DNA of 64,000 nt, taken from contig JBGUMQ010000046.1 of the NCBI GenBank assembly GCA_045116915.1, positions 1-64,000 on the forward strand. The letters run 5' to 3'. Under the pieces are notes generated by a model. That model ran no database searches, was not told where the DNA came from, and saw nothing but the letters and a program-made list of their open reading frames with translations. This DNA comes from UBA9732 sp045116915. GTDB taxonomy: Bacteria; Spirochaetota; Spirochaetia; Sphaerochaetales; Sphaerochaetaceae. A program made the translations under genes and the position numbers. Positions 16,702 through 24,213 of this stretch are shown one piece after another; positions within the stretch are counted from its first letter, which is position 1, and every line of letters begins with the position of its first letter.

Positions 16702-17598
16702 CTATTTTCTGGAGAGCTTTGAGCGCCAATAATTGACCCATCTGAAGAGGAAGGGTGTTTTTATCTCGCTTTTGACCGCTTTCGCGGCATCGTTTTCAGT
16801 CGCACCAAGATTCAGGCGCTTCATCTCGTCCCACTTCCTGACAAGCCACATGTAAAGGTCGGCCTCGGTCTGTCCGGGGAATTCGGCAAGCAGGCGCTCG
16901 TGCTCGATGGCGTTGGCGATCGGCATGTAGACGTTGTCGAACCAGTCGGAGGCGGCCTCGCTGAAGGGGATCTCGTCCTGGCGGTCCATGTTCATGTAGT
17001 ACTTGTGCACCAGGATGTGGTTGACCATCTCGGGGTACGATCCCGGAGTCGAGAACACTATTCGCTCCATGGGAAGGTATGTCGGGTTGAACTGCTCCAG
17101 AAAGCGCTGCCTCTCGTAGGCCACCACGCGCTTCCTGATCTCGTTCAGGGTCATGCCTTCCTCCAGCGGGATCTGCGACGTGAGCTCGACGACCTCGGCG
17201 TCTATGAACTCGACGCCCTTGGTCCTGGCGACCGACACCCTGTGGTTCCCGTCGCGGACGAAATAGCAGTCGCCCAGCTTGTAGACGGAGATCGGCGGAA
17301 GGATGACATCGTCCAGACTGGCCGCGTCGATGCTTTCCCACCTTCTCTCCAGGCTGATGTTCTTGGGATAGAACGCCGACGAGAAGTCGTGGTACCTGTT
17401 CTCCGAACCGATGATCTGCCTCACGGGTATGGTCATCATGCCCCTGTATGATTCCGATGCCGGTTTTATCAGTTTCGTGACCTCGTAGAATGAGAGGAGG
17501 TCAGGATTGCTCCACTTGAATGTGGAGAATATGCCCTGGAACACCGCGTGTCTGTGGGCTTTATTGAAATCACCTGCCAGTGTGAGATGGTCAGCCAT
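16702..17598 (-). CDS. ParB/Srx-fold domain protein
   Basis: A 298-aa soluble protein. The start (ATG complementary to 17596-17598) overlaps the end of the upstream metallophosphoesterase gene by eight bases, which favours it over longer readings of the frame. The middle contains YFVRDGNHRVSVARTKG followed by IDAEVVEL, the hallmark of the ParB/sulfiredoxin-like nucleotide-binding fold, where GxHR binds nucleotide phosphates. The C-terminal half is helical with no clear helix-turn-helix that I can identify, so it need not be a chromosome-partitioning protein. The function is unknown; translational coupling implies it acts with the phosphoesterase. Confidence 0.6.
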   Translation of the reverse strand: MADHLTLAGDFNKAHRHAVFQGIFSTFKWSNPDLLSFYEVTKLIKPASESYRGMMTIPVRQIIGSENRYHDFSSAFYPKNISLERRWESIDAASLDDVILPPISVYKLGDCYFVRDGNHRVSVARTKGVEFIDAEVVELTSQIPLEEGMTLNEIRKRVVAYERQRFLEQFNPTYLPMERIVFSTPGSYPEMVNHILVHKYYMNMDRQDEIPFSEAASDWFDNVYMPIANAIEHERLLAEFPGQTEADLYMWLVRKWDEMKRLNLGATENDAAKAVKSEIKTPFLFRWVNYWRSKLSRK

Positions 17599-18277
17599 TT
17601 GTCTTTTCTCCGAGTGTGTCATCATCCAGCAGGTAGCTGCCGAATATGTTGATGACCTGTGTGCCGCCATACCGGCTGACCCTGTTCGCATTGTGGTCAT
17701 CCAGATGGACATGCCCGTGGAGAAGGTATTTTGGCGCATATCTGTCCATAAAGTCAAGGAAGCATTTGAAACCCCTGTGGCAGAGGTCCTCTCCATCCCC
17801 GATACCGAACGGAGGGGCATGTGTAATCAGTATGTCCAAATACCTGCCGTATCTGATTTTATTGAATCTAAGCGTCATCGCAAGCTTGCGGATCCTGCGC
17901 CTCATCTGTGCCTCGGTGTACTGGCTTTCCCCGTTGTTGTAGCGCATGGAACCGCCCAGTCCGGCTATTATCAGCCCCGTGTTCCTGTCCCTGACGCACT
18001 TGCCGTCGATCATGAATCCGTAGAACTTGTGGTCGTAGTCCCGGTTGAACCTGGAGGCGAACTTCTCGTCCTTGTCCATGTCCGCGCGGAAGGTCGTCAG
18101 GTTGTGGTTTCCGTACACGTAGTACACGTCCTTCCTAAGCATGGTGGAGAGGTAGTCGTGGCTTTCCACGGGCATGTCGCCGCAGGACAGGATCAGCCCG
18201 GTGCCCTTGTAGATCTCGGCGACACCGGAGGAGAACGCGAGGCTTTCGGTTGTGTCTGAAACGCACAGTATCTTCAT
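17591..18277 (-). CDS. Calcineurin-like metallophosphoesterase
   Basis: A 228-aa cytoplasmic phosphoesterase. Metal-binding motifs appear in order: CVSDTTE (where the family more often has D-x-H), SCGDMPVE, YVYGNHN, ITHAPP and LLHGHVHLDD. Replacement of the usual first-motif His by Thr may alter metal site geometry. It is divergent from pckA, with about 127 bases between the start codons, and overlaps the downstream ParB-like gene by eight bases (stop TGA complementary to 17591-17593). Its substrate cannot be deduced; small members of this superfamily act on cyclic nucleotides, nucleic acids or phosphoproteins. Confidence 0.8.
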   Translation of the reverse strand: MKILCVSDTTESLAFSSGVAEIYKGTGLILSCGDMPVESHDYLSTMLRKDVYYVYGNHNLTTFRADMDKDEKFASRFNRDYDHKFYGFMIDGKCVRDRNTGLIIAGLGGSMRYNNGESQYTEAQMRRRIRKLAMTLRFNKIRYGRYLDILITHAPPFGIGDGEDLCHRGFKCFLDFMDRYAPKYLLHGHVHLDDHNANRVSRYGGTQVINIFGSYLLDDDTLGEKTNG

Positions 18278-18324
18278 GCTCTATCAAATCTATATCCGGT
18301 TCGGGCTTTTTTCAATCTTTGATA

Positions 18325-18353
18325 TTGGAGCTTTCCGCTTTTTCATATATATT
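18325..18353 (+). promoter_or_regulatory. Promoter of pckA
   Basis: TTGGAG at 18325-18330, 17-base spacer and TATATT at 18348-18353 in an AT-rich stretch. A strong AAGGAG ribosome-binding site lies at about 18393-18398, seven bases before the ATG at 18405. Confidence 0.5.
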
Positions 18354-18404
18354 ACAATCGGAAGACAATCGGACCTGTCCGGTTTTCCATACAAGGAGAA
18401 AAAA

Positions 18405-20006
18405 ATGGCAATCGATCTTAAGGCTTATGGCATCACAGGCACAAAGGAAATCGTCTACAACCCGTCTTACGAGCTGCTCTTCAAGGAAGAGATGAATCCG
18501 GCCCTCACGGGATACGACAAGGGCCAGCTCACAGAGCTCGGAGCCGTCAACGTCATGACAGGTATCTACACCGGCCGTTCACCCAAGGACAAGTACATCG
18601 TCATGGACAAGAACTCCAAGGACACAGTCTGGTGGACAACCGAGGGTTACAAGAACGACAACCACCCGATGTCGGAGGAGACATGGGAAAAGGTCAAGAA
18701 GCTCGCTGTCGAGGAACTCTCCGGCAAGAGACTCTTTGTTGTCGATGCTTTCTGCGGTGCCAACAAGGACACGAGAATGGCCATCCGTTTCATCATGGAA
18801 GTCGCATGGCAGGCCCATTTCGTCAGGAACATGTTCATCAAGCCCTCTGCAGAGGAAGAGAAGAACTTCAAGCCCGATTTCATCGTCTACACAGCCTCCA
18901 AGGCCAAGGTCGAGAACTACAAGGAACTGGGAATCAACTCCGAGACATGTGTCGCATTCAACATCTCCAGCCGTGAGCAGGTCATCCTGAACACATGGTA
19001 CGGCGGAGAGATGAAGAAGGGTATGTTCTCGATGATGAACTACTACCTCCCGCTCCAGGGAATTGCAGCAATGCACTGCTCGGCCAACACCGACATGAAC
19101 GGCCAGAACACAGCCATCTTCTTCGGCCTCTCCGGAACAGGAAAGACCACTCTTTCGACCGATCCCAAGAGACTTCTCATCGGTGACGACGAGCACGGCT
19201 GGGACGACAACGGCGTCTTCAACTTTGAGGGCGGCTGCTACGCCAAGGTCATCAACCTGGACAAGGAGTCCGAACCGGACATCTACAATGCAATCAGAAG
19301 GGATGCCCTCCTGGAGAACGTCACCGTCGACGCCAACGGCAAGATCGATTTCGCCGACAAGTCCGTCACCGAGAACACACGTGTCTCCTATCCGATCGAC
19401 CACATCGAGAAGATCGTGCGCCCCGTTTCCGCCGCACCCGATGCGAAGAACGTCATCTTCCTTTCGGCCGATGCATTCGGCGTCCTGCCTCCTGTCTCGA
19501 TCCTGACACCGGAGCAGACGAAGTACTACTTCCTTTCCGGATTCACGGCAAAGCTTGCCGGAACAGAGCGCGGAATCACCGAGCCCACACCGACATTCTC
19601 CGCATGTTTCGGCCAGGCCTTCCTTGAGCTGCACCCGACAAAGTACGCCGAGGAGCTGGTGAAGAAGATGGAGAAGAGCGGAGCCAAGGCCTACCTCGTC
19701 AACACCGGATGGAACGGAACAGGCAAGAGGATCTCCATCAAGGATACCCGCGGAATCATCGACGCCATCCTGGACGGTTCGATCCTCACGGCACCGACCA
19801 AGAAGATCCCGTACTTCAACTTCGAGGTTCCCACGGCTCTTCCTGGAGTCGACCCGAAGATCCTGGATCCCAGAGACACCTACGCCGATCCCTCACAGTG
19901 GGAGGAGAAGGCCAAGGATCTCTCCGGCAGGTTCATCAAGAACTTCGTCAAGTATGAGAGCAACGCAGCCGGAAAGGCACTCGTTGCCGCAGGCCCGCAG
20001 CTCTGA
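18405..20006 (+). CDS. pckA: Phosphoenolpyruvate carboxykinase (ATP)
   Basis: A 533-aa cytoplasmic enzyme interconverting oxaloacetate + ATP with phosphoenolpyruvate + CO2 + ADP. Start ATG 18405 follows AAGGAG; longer readings run into the promoter. The ATP-type kinase signatures are visible: GRSPKDKY substrate region, FFGLSGTGKTTLS P-loop, IGDDEHGW metal-binding motif, and ENTRVSYP. Length is that of the bacterial ATP-dependent family. In fermenting anaerobes this enzyme often runs in the carboxylating direction to form oxaloacetate and ATP. Codon use is strongly biased, as expected for high expression. A clear rho-independent terminator follows, and the gene converges on eno. Confidence 0.97.
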   Translation: MAIDLKAYGITGTKEIVYNPSYELLFKEEMNPALTGYDKGQLTELGAVNVMTGIYTGRSPKDKYIVMDKNSKDTVWWTTEGYKNDNHPMSEETWEKVKKLAVEELSGKRLFVVDAFCGANKDTRMAIRFIMEVAWQAHFVRNMFIKPSAEEEKNFKPDFIVYTASKAKVENYKELGINSETCVAFNISSREQVILNTWYGGEMKKGMFSMMNYYLPLQGIAAMHCSANTDMNGQNTAIFFGLSGTGKTTLSTDPKRLLIGDDEHGWDDNGVFNFEGGCYAKVINLDKESEPDIYNAIRRDALLENVTVDANGKIDFADKSVTENTRVSYPIDHIEKIVRPVSAAPDAKNVIFLSADAFGVLPPVSILTPEQTKYYFLSGFTAKLAGTERGITEPTPTFSACFGQAFLELHPTKYAEELVKKMEKSGAKAYLVNTGWNGTGKRISIKDTRGIIDAILDGSILTAPTKKIPYFNFEVPTALPGVDPKILDPRDTYADPSQWEEKAKDLSGRFIKNFVKYESNAAGKALVAAGPQL

Positions 20007-20025
20007 TTGCAGACCGATGCTCACC

Positions 20026-20053
20026 AGCCTCCGCAACCGCGGAGGCTTTTTTT
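20026..20053 (+). terminator. Rho-independent terminator of pckA
   Basis: A perfect 9-bp stem (20026-20034 with 20039-20047) around an AACC loop, followed by a T-run to 20053. It begins 20 bases after the pckA stop. Confidence 0.9.
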
Positions 20054-20063
20054 CTGCCCGCGA

Positions 20064-20163
20064 ACCCGGATTTCCGCTTAAAATCGGAAAAACGGACTTT
20101 CAAGCGGAAGAAAACCGGATTTCTTTCCGCTTAAAATGCAAAAAAACGGGAATCAAGCGGAAA
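20064..20163. repeat. Two tandem copies of an approximately 48-bp palindromic repeat
   Basis: Copy 1 (20064-20110) and copy 2 (20113-20163) share CCGGATTT, CCGCTTAAAAT, AAAAACGG and TCAAGCGGAA in the same order, differing by small insertions. Each copy is itself an inverted repeat: TTCCGCTT at 20072-20079 pairs with AAGCGGAA at 20102-20109, and TTTCCGCTT at 20124-20132 with AAGCGGAAA at 20155-20163. They sit between the two convergent terminators of pckA and eno. Intergenic palindromic elements of REP type are the nearest analogy. Confidence 0.8.
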
Positions 20164-20170
20164 TGGGTGG

Positions 20171-20199
20171 AAAAAAAGGGAGCTCCGTATGGAACTCCC
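20171..20199 (-). terminator. Rho-independent terminator of eno
   Basis: On the minus strand a 9-bp stem with one G-U pair (20178-20186 with 20191-20199) is followed by seven T residues (complement of 20171-20177). It ends the eno transcript 24 bases past the stop codon. Confidence 0.9.
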
Positions 20200-20222
20200 T
20201 CCGTATCCGTAAGGAAAAAATC

Positions 20223-21518
20223 TTACAGGACTCTGAATGCCTTGCGGCCGGCATACTGTGCGATATCGCCGAGCTCTTCCTCGATCCTGAGGAGCTGGTT
20301 GTACTTCGCAAGTCTGTCGGAGCGGCTCATGGAACCTGTCTTGATCTCGCCGGTCTCCAGGGCGACGACCAGGTCTGCGATCGTGCAGTCCTCCGTCTCT
20401 CCGGATCTGTGCGAGACGACTGAGACATAGCCGTTCCTCTTCGCAAGGTCGATGGCCTCGAATGTCTCTGTGAGTGTTCCGATCTGGTTGACCTTGATGA
20501 GGATGGCGTTGGCAACACCCTTGTCCAGACCCATCTGCAGTCTTGCCGGGTTGGTGACGAAGAGGTCGTCTCCGACCAGCTGGACCCTGTCTCCGATCCT
20601 GTCTGTGAGGAGCTTCCAGCCCTCCCAGTCGTCCTCGGCCATTCCGTCCTCGATGGAGATGATGGGGTACTTGTTGACCCAGGACTCCCAGAGGTCGACC
20701 ATCTGTGCGGATGTGAGCTTCTCGTGTGTTGTCCACTTGAGCTCGTAGAGGCCTGTCTTCTCGTCGTAGAGCTCGGATGATGCGGGATCAAGGGCGATCA
20801 TGAAGTCTCCGTCCCTGCCTGCCGTGTAACCGGCCTTGGCGATGGCTTCCATGATGACCTCGAGAGCCTCTTCGTTGGACTGGAGGTCCGGAGCGAATCC
20901 ACCCTCGTCACCGACACCGGTGTTGTATCCCTTGCCCTTGAGGACAGCCTTGAGGTTGTGGAAGACCTCGGCGATCATCCTGACGGCCTCTCTCTCCGAG
21001 GAAGCGCCGATAGGCATGACCATGAACTCCTGGAAGTCGACCTTGTTGTCCGAATGTGCGCCGCCGTTGAGGATGTTGGCCATCGGAACGGGGAGGACAC
21101 AGGCGTGGAAGGCGCCCAGGTACTTGTAGAGCGGCAGTCCGAGATACTCGGCTGCGGCGTGTGCTGTCGCCATCGAGACTGCGAGGATCGCGTTCGCACC
21201 GAGCTTGCCCTTGTTGGGTGTGCCGTCCAGGGCGATCATTGCGCGGTCGATTGCGACCTGGTCAAGGGCATCCATTCCCTCGATTGCGGGGGCGATGATG
21301 TTGTTGACGTTGTCGACAGCCTTCAGGACACCCTTTCCGAGATAGCGCTTCTTGTCGCCATCGCGAAGCTCGACAGCCTCATGGACACCGGTGGATGCTC
21401 CTGACGGAACAGCTGCACGGCCGAAGGAACCGTCTTCGAGGATGACATCGACTTCAACAGTCGGATTTCCGCGTGAGTCAAGAATTTCTCTTGCAATGAT
21501 CTGATCAATATTGCTCAT
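20223..21518 (-). CDS. eno: Enolase
   Basis: A 431-aa cytoplasmic glycolytic enzyme converting 2-phosphoglycerate to phosphoenolpyruvate. The N-terminal AREILDSRGNPTVEVDV, the GDEGGFAP loop, LVGDDLFVTNP and the signature SHRSGETEDCTIADL near the C-terminus are all present. Catalytic Glu in the GDEGG loop and Lys residues in the barrel are as in the family, and length is typical. The ATG follows AAGGAG on the minus strand. The promoter carries an inverted repeat between its -35 and -10 elements, suggesting repression or other control. Codon use is strongly biased, consistent with high expression. Confidence 0.98.
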   Translation of the reverse strand: MSNIDQIIAREILDSRGNPTVEVDVILEDGSFGRAAVPSGASTGVHEAVELRDGDKKRYLGKGVLKAVDNVNNIIAPAIEGMDALDQVAIDRAMIALDGTPNKGKLGANAILAVSMATAHAAAEYLGLPLYKYLGAFHACVLPVPMANILNGGAHSDNKVDFQEFMVMPIGASSEREAVRMIAEVFHNLKAVLKGKGYNTGVGDEGGFAPDLQSNEEALEVIMEAIAKAGYTAGRDGDFMIALDPASSELYDEKTGLYELKWTTHEKLTSAQMVDLWESWVNKYPIISIEDGMAEDDWEGWKLLTDRIGDRVQLVGDDLFVTNPARLQMGLDKGVANAILIKVNQIGTLTETFEAIDLAKRNGYVSVVSHRSGETEDCTIADLVVALETGEIKTGSMSRSDRLAKYNQLLRIEEELGDIAQYAGRKAFRVL

Positions 21519-21566
21519 TGAAAATCTCCTTAGATGATTTGGCGGCTACTAAATGAACCGCTCTTA

Positions 21567-21596
21567 TATATTTACCTTAAAAAGGTAAAAAGTCAA
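21567..21596 (-). promoter_or_regulatory. eno promoter with an embedded inverted repeat
   Basis: On the minus strand TTGACT (complement of 21591-21596) and an AATATA/TATATA box (complement of 21565-21572) frame an 18- to 20-base spacer. The spacer is almost filled by a perfect palindrome, TTTACCTT-AAA-AAGGTAAA, at 21571-21589. A palindrome in this position is typical of a repressor operator. Confidence 0.6.
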
Positions 21597-21638
21597 TTGA
21601 ATAAGGCCGTGAGGCGGGTCAACCGTCACGGTCGTCCG

Positions 21639-22055
21639 TCACGGTCGACCGGCGCACTCGGCACGGAACAGGGCATCGAGCTCGGGGATGGCGTGCCTGA
21701 GGTTGATGACCTTGCCGTCCTTGATGTAGCAGTGCTTGGACTGCGCCGTGGCCGCCTCCTTTCCGGTGGTGGCGTCGGTGATGGTGTACGAGATCTCCTG
21801 GATCACCCCGCTGTAGCGCGTGACGGAGACGGCTATCTCCACGGTGTCGCTGAAGCAGACGGGATCCCTGTATGTGATGGAAAGGCCGGCGACAGGGGAG
21901 TAGATTCCGGTCTGCTCGACCTTGTCGTATCCGTATCCCAGACTTTCCATGTACGCTATGCGCGCCTCCTCCATCCACTTGATGTAGTTCGAGTGGTGGA
22001 TTATGCCCATCTTGTCGGTCTCGTGGTACTGTGCCTTGCGTGTGTATGTGAACAT
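21639..22055 (-). CDS. Hotdog-fold acyl-CoA thioesterase (YbgC/FadM-like)
   Basis: A 138-aa protein of the 4-hydroxybenzoyl-CoA thioesterase family. The N-terminal motif ETDKMGIIHHSNYIKWMEEAR contains the conserved Asp, the Gly-x-x-x-x-His-x-x-Tyr pattern and the start of the hot-dog helix; the rest fits one hotdog domain. It would hydrolyse short- or medium-chain acyl-CoA. Butyrate kinase lies immediately upstream on the same strand (69 bases), so a role in butyryl-CoA or related acyl-CoA metabolism is plausible. The last residues are encoded by a directly repeated CCGTCACGGTCG (two copies between 21623 and 21647), which may reflect a recent extension of the tail. Confidence 0.85.
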   Translation of the reverse strand: MFTYTRKAQYHETDKMGIIHHSNYIKWMEEARIAYMESLGYGYDKVEQTGIYSPVAGLSITYRDPVCFSDTVEIAVSVTRYSGVIQEISYTITDATTGKEAATAQSKHCYIKDGKVINLRHAIPELDALFRAECAGRP

Positions 22056-22124
22056 CCGTTCCTCCCCGGCCTGTGAGGCCTGCTGTGGCCCGTGCGGCCT
22101 ACCGTGGCCCGTGCGGGCCTCCTG

Positions 22125-23282
22125 TCATTCCCAGCCGAATCCGCCGAACACCGGTTTCCCGGTATAGCGGAAGGCCTGTGCCTTCCCCTCCAGCACGTCC
22201 ATGACGGCCTGGTCCATGGCTTCCTGTTCGATTTCACCGGGATAGGTGAAGACAGGGGCTATCCATGAGCAGCGCTGCCCGATCTTCTCCGGTATGTCGG
22301 GAAAGCGCACCAGTCCGCCCGTGAGCAGGATCGCATCCACCTTCCCTTCGAGCACGGCGGCCATGGCTCCTATGGACTTGCAGATCTGGTAGACCATGGC
22401 GTTCCAGACCGTCGTGGCCTTCGGATTCCCGGCCTCCATCATGTCGTGGACGGTCCTGGCGTTCGACGTCCCGAAGTGGCTGACAAAGCCGCCCGAGCGC
22501 GAGCACATGGTCCTGACTTCCTCCGGAGAGTGTGTCTCCATGTAGTTCGCCAGCTCCATGGCTGGGATGCTTCCCAGCCTTGTCGGGGAGAACGGACCGT
22601 CCCCTCCGGCGCCCTCCGTGCTGTCGACCATCCTGCCGTTCCTGTGTGCCGTGACGGTGATTCCGCCGTCGATATGGCAGACGATGAACGAGCCGGAATC
22701 ATAGCTTAAATTATGACTTTCAGCATGTTTTCTTGCTATTGCCTTCTGATTCAGGACATGGGTCTGTGCTCTTCTGTAGACTCCGGCAATGCCCGTGATC
22801 CGGGCCAGGTCGCACAGCTCGTCCACGTTCGTCGGGTTGACCGTATACATTCTGCCGCCGTATTTCCGGCCGAACTCCCAGGCCAGCATGACCCCCAGTT
22901 TTGCGGGGTGGTCGCTGCCGCCCCTGTCGGCTGCGGTGTCGTCCACCAGGGCGCGGTCGATCTCCATCACGCCGGCCTTCTGCGAGTATGCACAGCCGCC
23001 TCTGCCGACCCAGACGCCGATGGTCTCCAATGCGATACCGTGATCTTCCAGGATCCTCTCTATGACGGCGGCCCTGAACGGCATCTGGCCGTTGGCGGTG
23101 GGGTAGCGCAGCAGCTCCGGAGCGTCGTGGAAGACGCTTTCCGTGAACAGGCATGTGCGGCCGTCGAACACGCTGACCTTGGTCGATGTCGAGCCCGGAT
23201 TGATGATGAGGAGCCTGTGGCTGTGCCTTTCTGTAGTGCCGTCCGGAACCGGAGCCGGATTGCCTCTTTTTCTGTTGTCCAT
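22125..23282 (-). CDS. buk: Butyrate kinase
   Basis: A 385-aa acetokinase-family enzyme that converts butyryl phosphate + ADP to butyrate + ATP, the last step of one butyrate fermentation route. The ASKHA-fold ATPase motifs are present: INPGSTSTKV, CHIDGGITVTAHRNG with GAGGDGPFSPTR (the butyrate kinase type rather than acetate kinase), and LTGGL near the C-terminus. No phosphotransbutyrylase gene is adjacent; the neighbouring gene is a thioesterase. The ATG at 23282 has no ribosome-binding site, and a consensus TATAAT (complement of 23292-23297) lies only nine bases upstream, so the message may be leaderless. Branched-chain carboxylate kinase activity is an alternative. Confidence 0.9.
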   Translation of the reverse strand: MDNRKRGNPAPVPDGTTERHSHRLLIINPGSTSTKVSVFDGRTCLFTESVFHDAPELLRYPTANGQMPFRAAVIERILEDHGIALETIGVWVGRGGCAYSQKAGVMEIDRALVDDTAADRGGSDHPAKLGVMLAWEFGRKYGGRMYTVNPTNVDELCDLARITGIAGVYRRAQTHVLNQKAIARKHAESHNLSYDSGSFIVCHIDGGITVTAHRNGRMVDSTEGAGGDGPFSPTRLGSIPAMELANYMETHSPEEVRTMCSRSGGFVSHFGTSNARTVHDMMEAGNPKATTVWNAMVYQICKSIGAMAAVLEGKVDAILLTGGLVRFPDIPEKIGQRCSWIAPVFTYPGEIEQEAMDQAVMDVLEGKAQAFRYTGKPVFGGFGWE

Positions 23283-23291
23283 TCGGCAAGG

Positions 23292-23322
23292 ATTATATTG
23301 CGAACACTTCAAAAAATATAGT
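23292..23322. promoter_or_regulatory. Divergent -10 elements of buk and the RDD gene, close to both start codons
   Basis: TATAAT on the minus strand (complement of 23292-23297) is nine bases from the buk ATG (23282). TATAGT on the plus strand (23317-23322) is eleven bases from the GTG at 23334. The two boxes are 19 bases apart and back to back. I see no convincing -35 for either, so the assignments rest on the -10 match and position. Confidence 0.4.
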
Positions 23323-23333
23323 ACTATGGAGAG

Positions 23334-24119
23334 GTGATCTATGACCTTCAGAAGGGGAGCCTCCTCAAGCGGGCTTCCGCGTTCTTACTTGACGGAATAC
23401 TCCTCGTAATCATAGCTGTCGGCTTCGCCTTCGCTTTTTCGGCGATATTCCATTACAGCACCTACAGCGAGACATACTCCAGCGGCATCGACCGTTATGC
23501 CGAACAGTACGGAGTGGATTTCAACAACGTGGTCAGCCAGGCCGAATACGATGCCCTTTCCGATGCGGACAGGGCGGCCTACGATGCGGCCGTGGATGCG
23601 ATGAACAGGGATCCCGAGATCCTCCGTGCCCTGAATGCGATAGTGCGCCTGATCATCGCCATGACATCGGTCTCCATCTTCCTCGGGTACATGGTGATCG
23701 AGTTCGTGATCCCCATGATCTTCAAGAACGGGCAGACCCCGGGCAAGAGGATATTCGGCCTGGCCGTCATGAGGACCAACGGAGTCAGGATCAGGGGCGT
23801 CTCATTGTTCATCAGGACTTTCCTGGGCAAGTACGTCGTGGAGACCATGATACCGGTTCTGATCGCGATGCTCATCATCTTCAACGCCATCGGCATAATG
23901 GGCGGTCCCGGAATCATGGGACTCCTGATGGTCGTGCTGCTGCTCATAGGACAGATCGTCATGGTCTCTGTCACAAAGACCAACTCCATGATCCACGACA
24001 TGGTCTCCGACTGCGTTGTCGTGGACATGGCCAGCCAGATGATATTCGAAAGCGAGCAGGCGATGATCGAATACAAGAGGGCCAAGGCGGCCGAGGAGGC
24101 GGCCCGGGAACCTTATTGA
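23334..24119 (+). CDS. RDD-family membrane protein
   Basis: A 261-aa membrane protein. The N-terminus, YDLQKGSLLKRASAFLLDGI, has the conserved Arg-Asp pair that names the RDD family. A second block, NGQTPGKRIFGLAVMRTNG, is the other family signature. About four TM helices (near 14-34, 103-125, 172-196, 200-222) and a soluble insertion (about 35-100). The GTG at 23334 is the only start that keeps the RDD beginning; an ATG at 23341 reads a different frame and stops after 22 codons. RDD proteins are proposed Na+(Li+,K+)/H+ antiporters or accessory proteins. Divergent from buk. Confidence 0.8.
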   Translation: MIYDLQKGSLLKRASAFLLDGILLVIIAVGFAFAFSAIFHYSTYSETYSSGIDRYAEQYGVDFNNVVSQAEYDALSDADRAAYDAAVDAMNRDPEILRALNAIVRLIIAMTSVSIFLGYMVIEFVIPMIFKNGQTPGKRIFGLAVMRTNGVRIRGVSLFIRTFLGKYVVETMIPVLIAMLIIFNAIGIMGGPGIMGLLMVVLLLIGQIVMVSVTKTNSMIHDMVSDCVVVDMASQMIFESEQAMIEYKRAKAAEEAAREPY

Positions 24120-24213
24120 GGAACCGGGAGGAGTGCCGGGAGAAGTCGGATCGGAACAAGCCCCGTGTGAGGCGGGATACGGATAGGAAAACAAAAAACA
24201 GAAGGATAGAGGT

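Noticed and set aside
22084..22120. Short tandem repeat GTGGCCCGTGCGG between the thioesterase and buk genes
   Set aside because: Only two imperfect copies in a GC-rich gap; too little to interpret.
23341..23409. ATG-started reading frame just after AGGTGA at the RDD gene
   Set aside because: Stops after 22 codons; the RDD signature begins in the GTG frame at 23334, so a frameshift need not be assumed.
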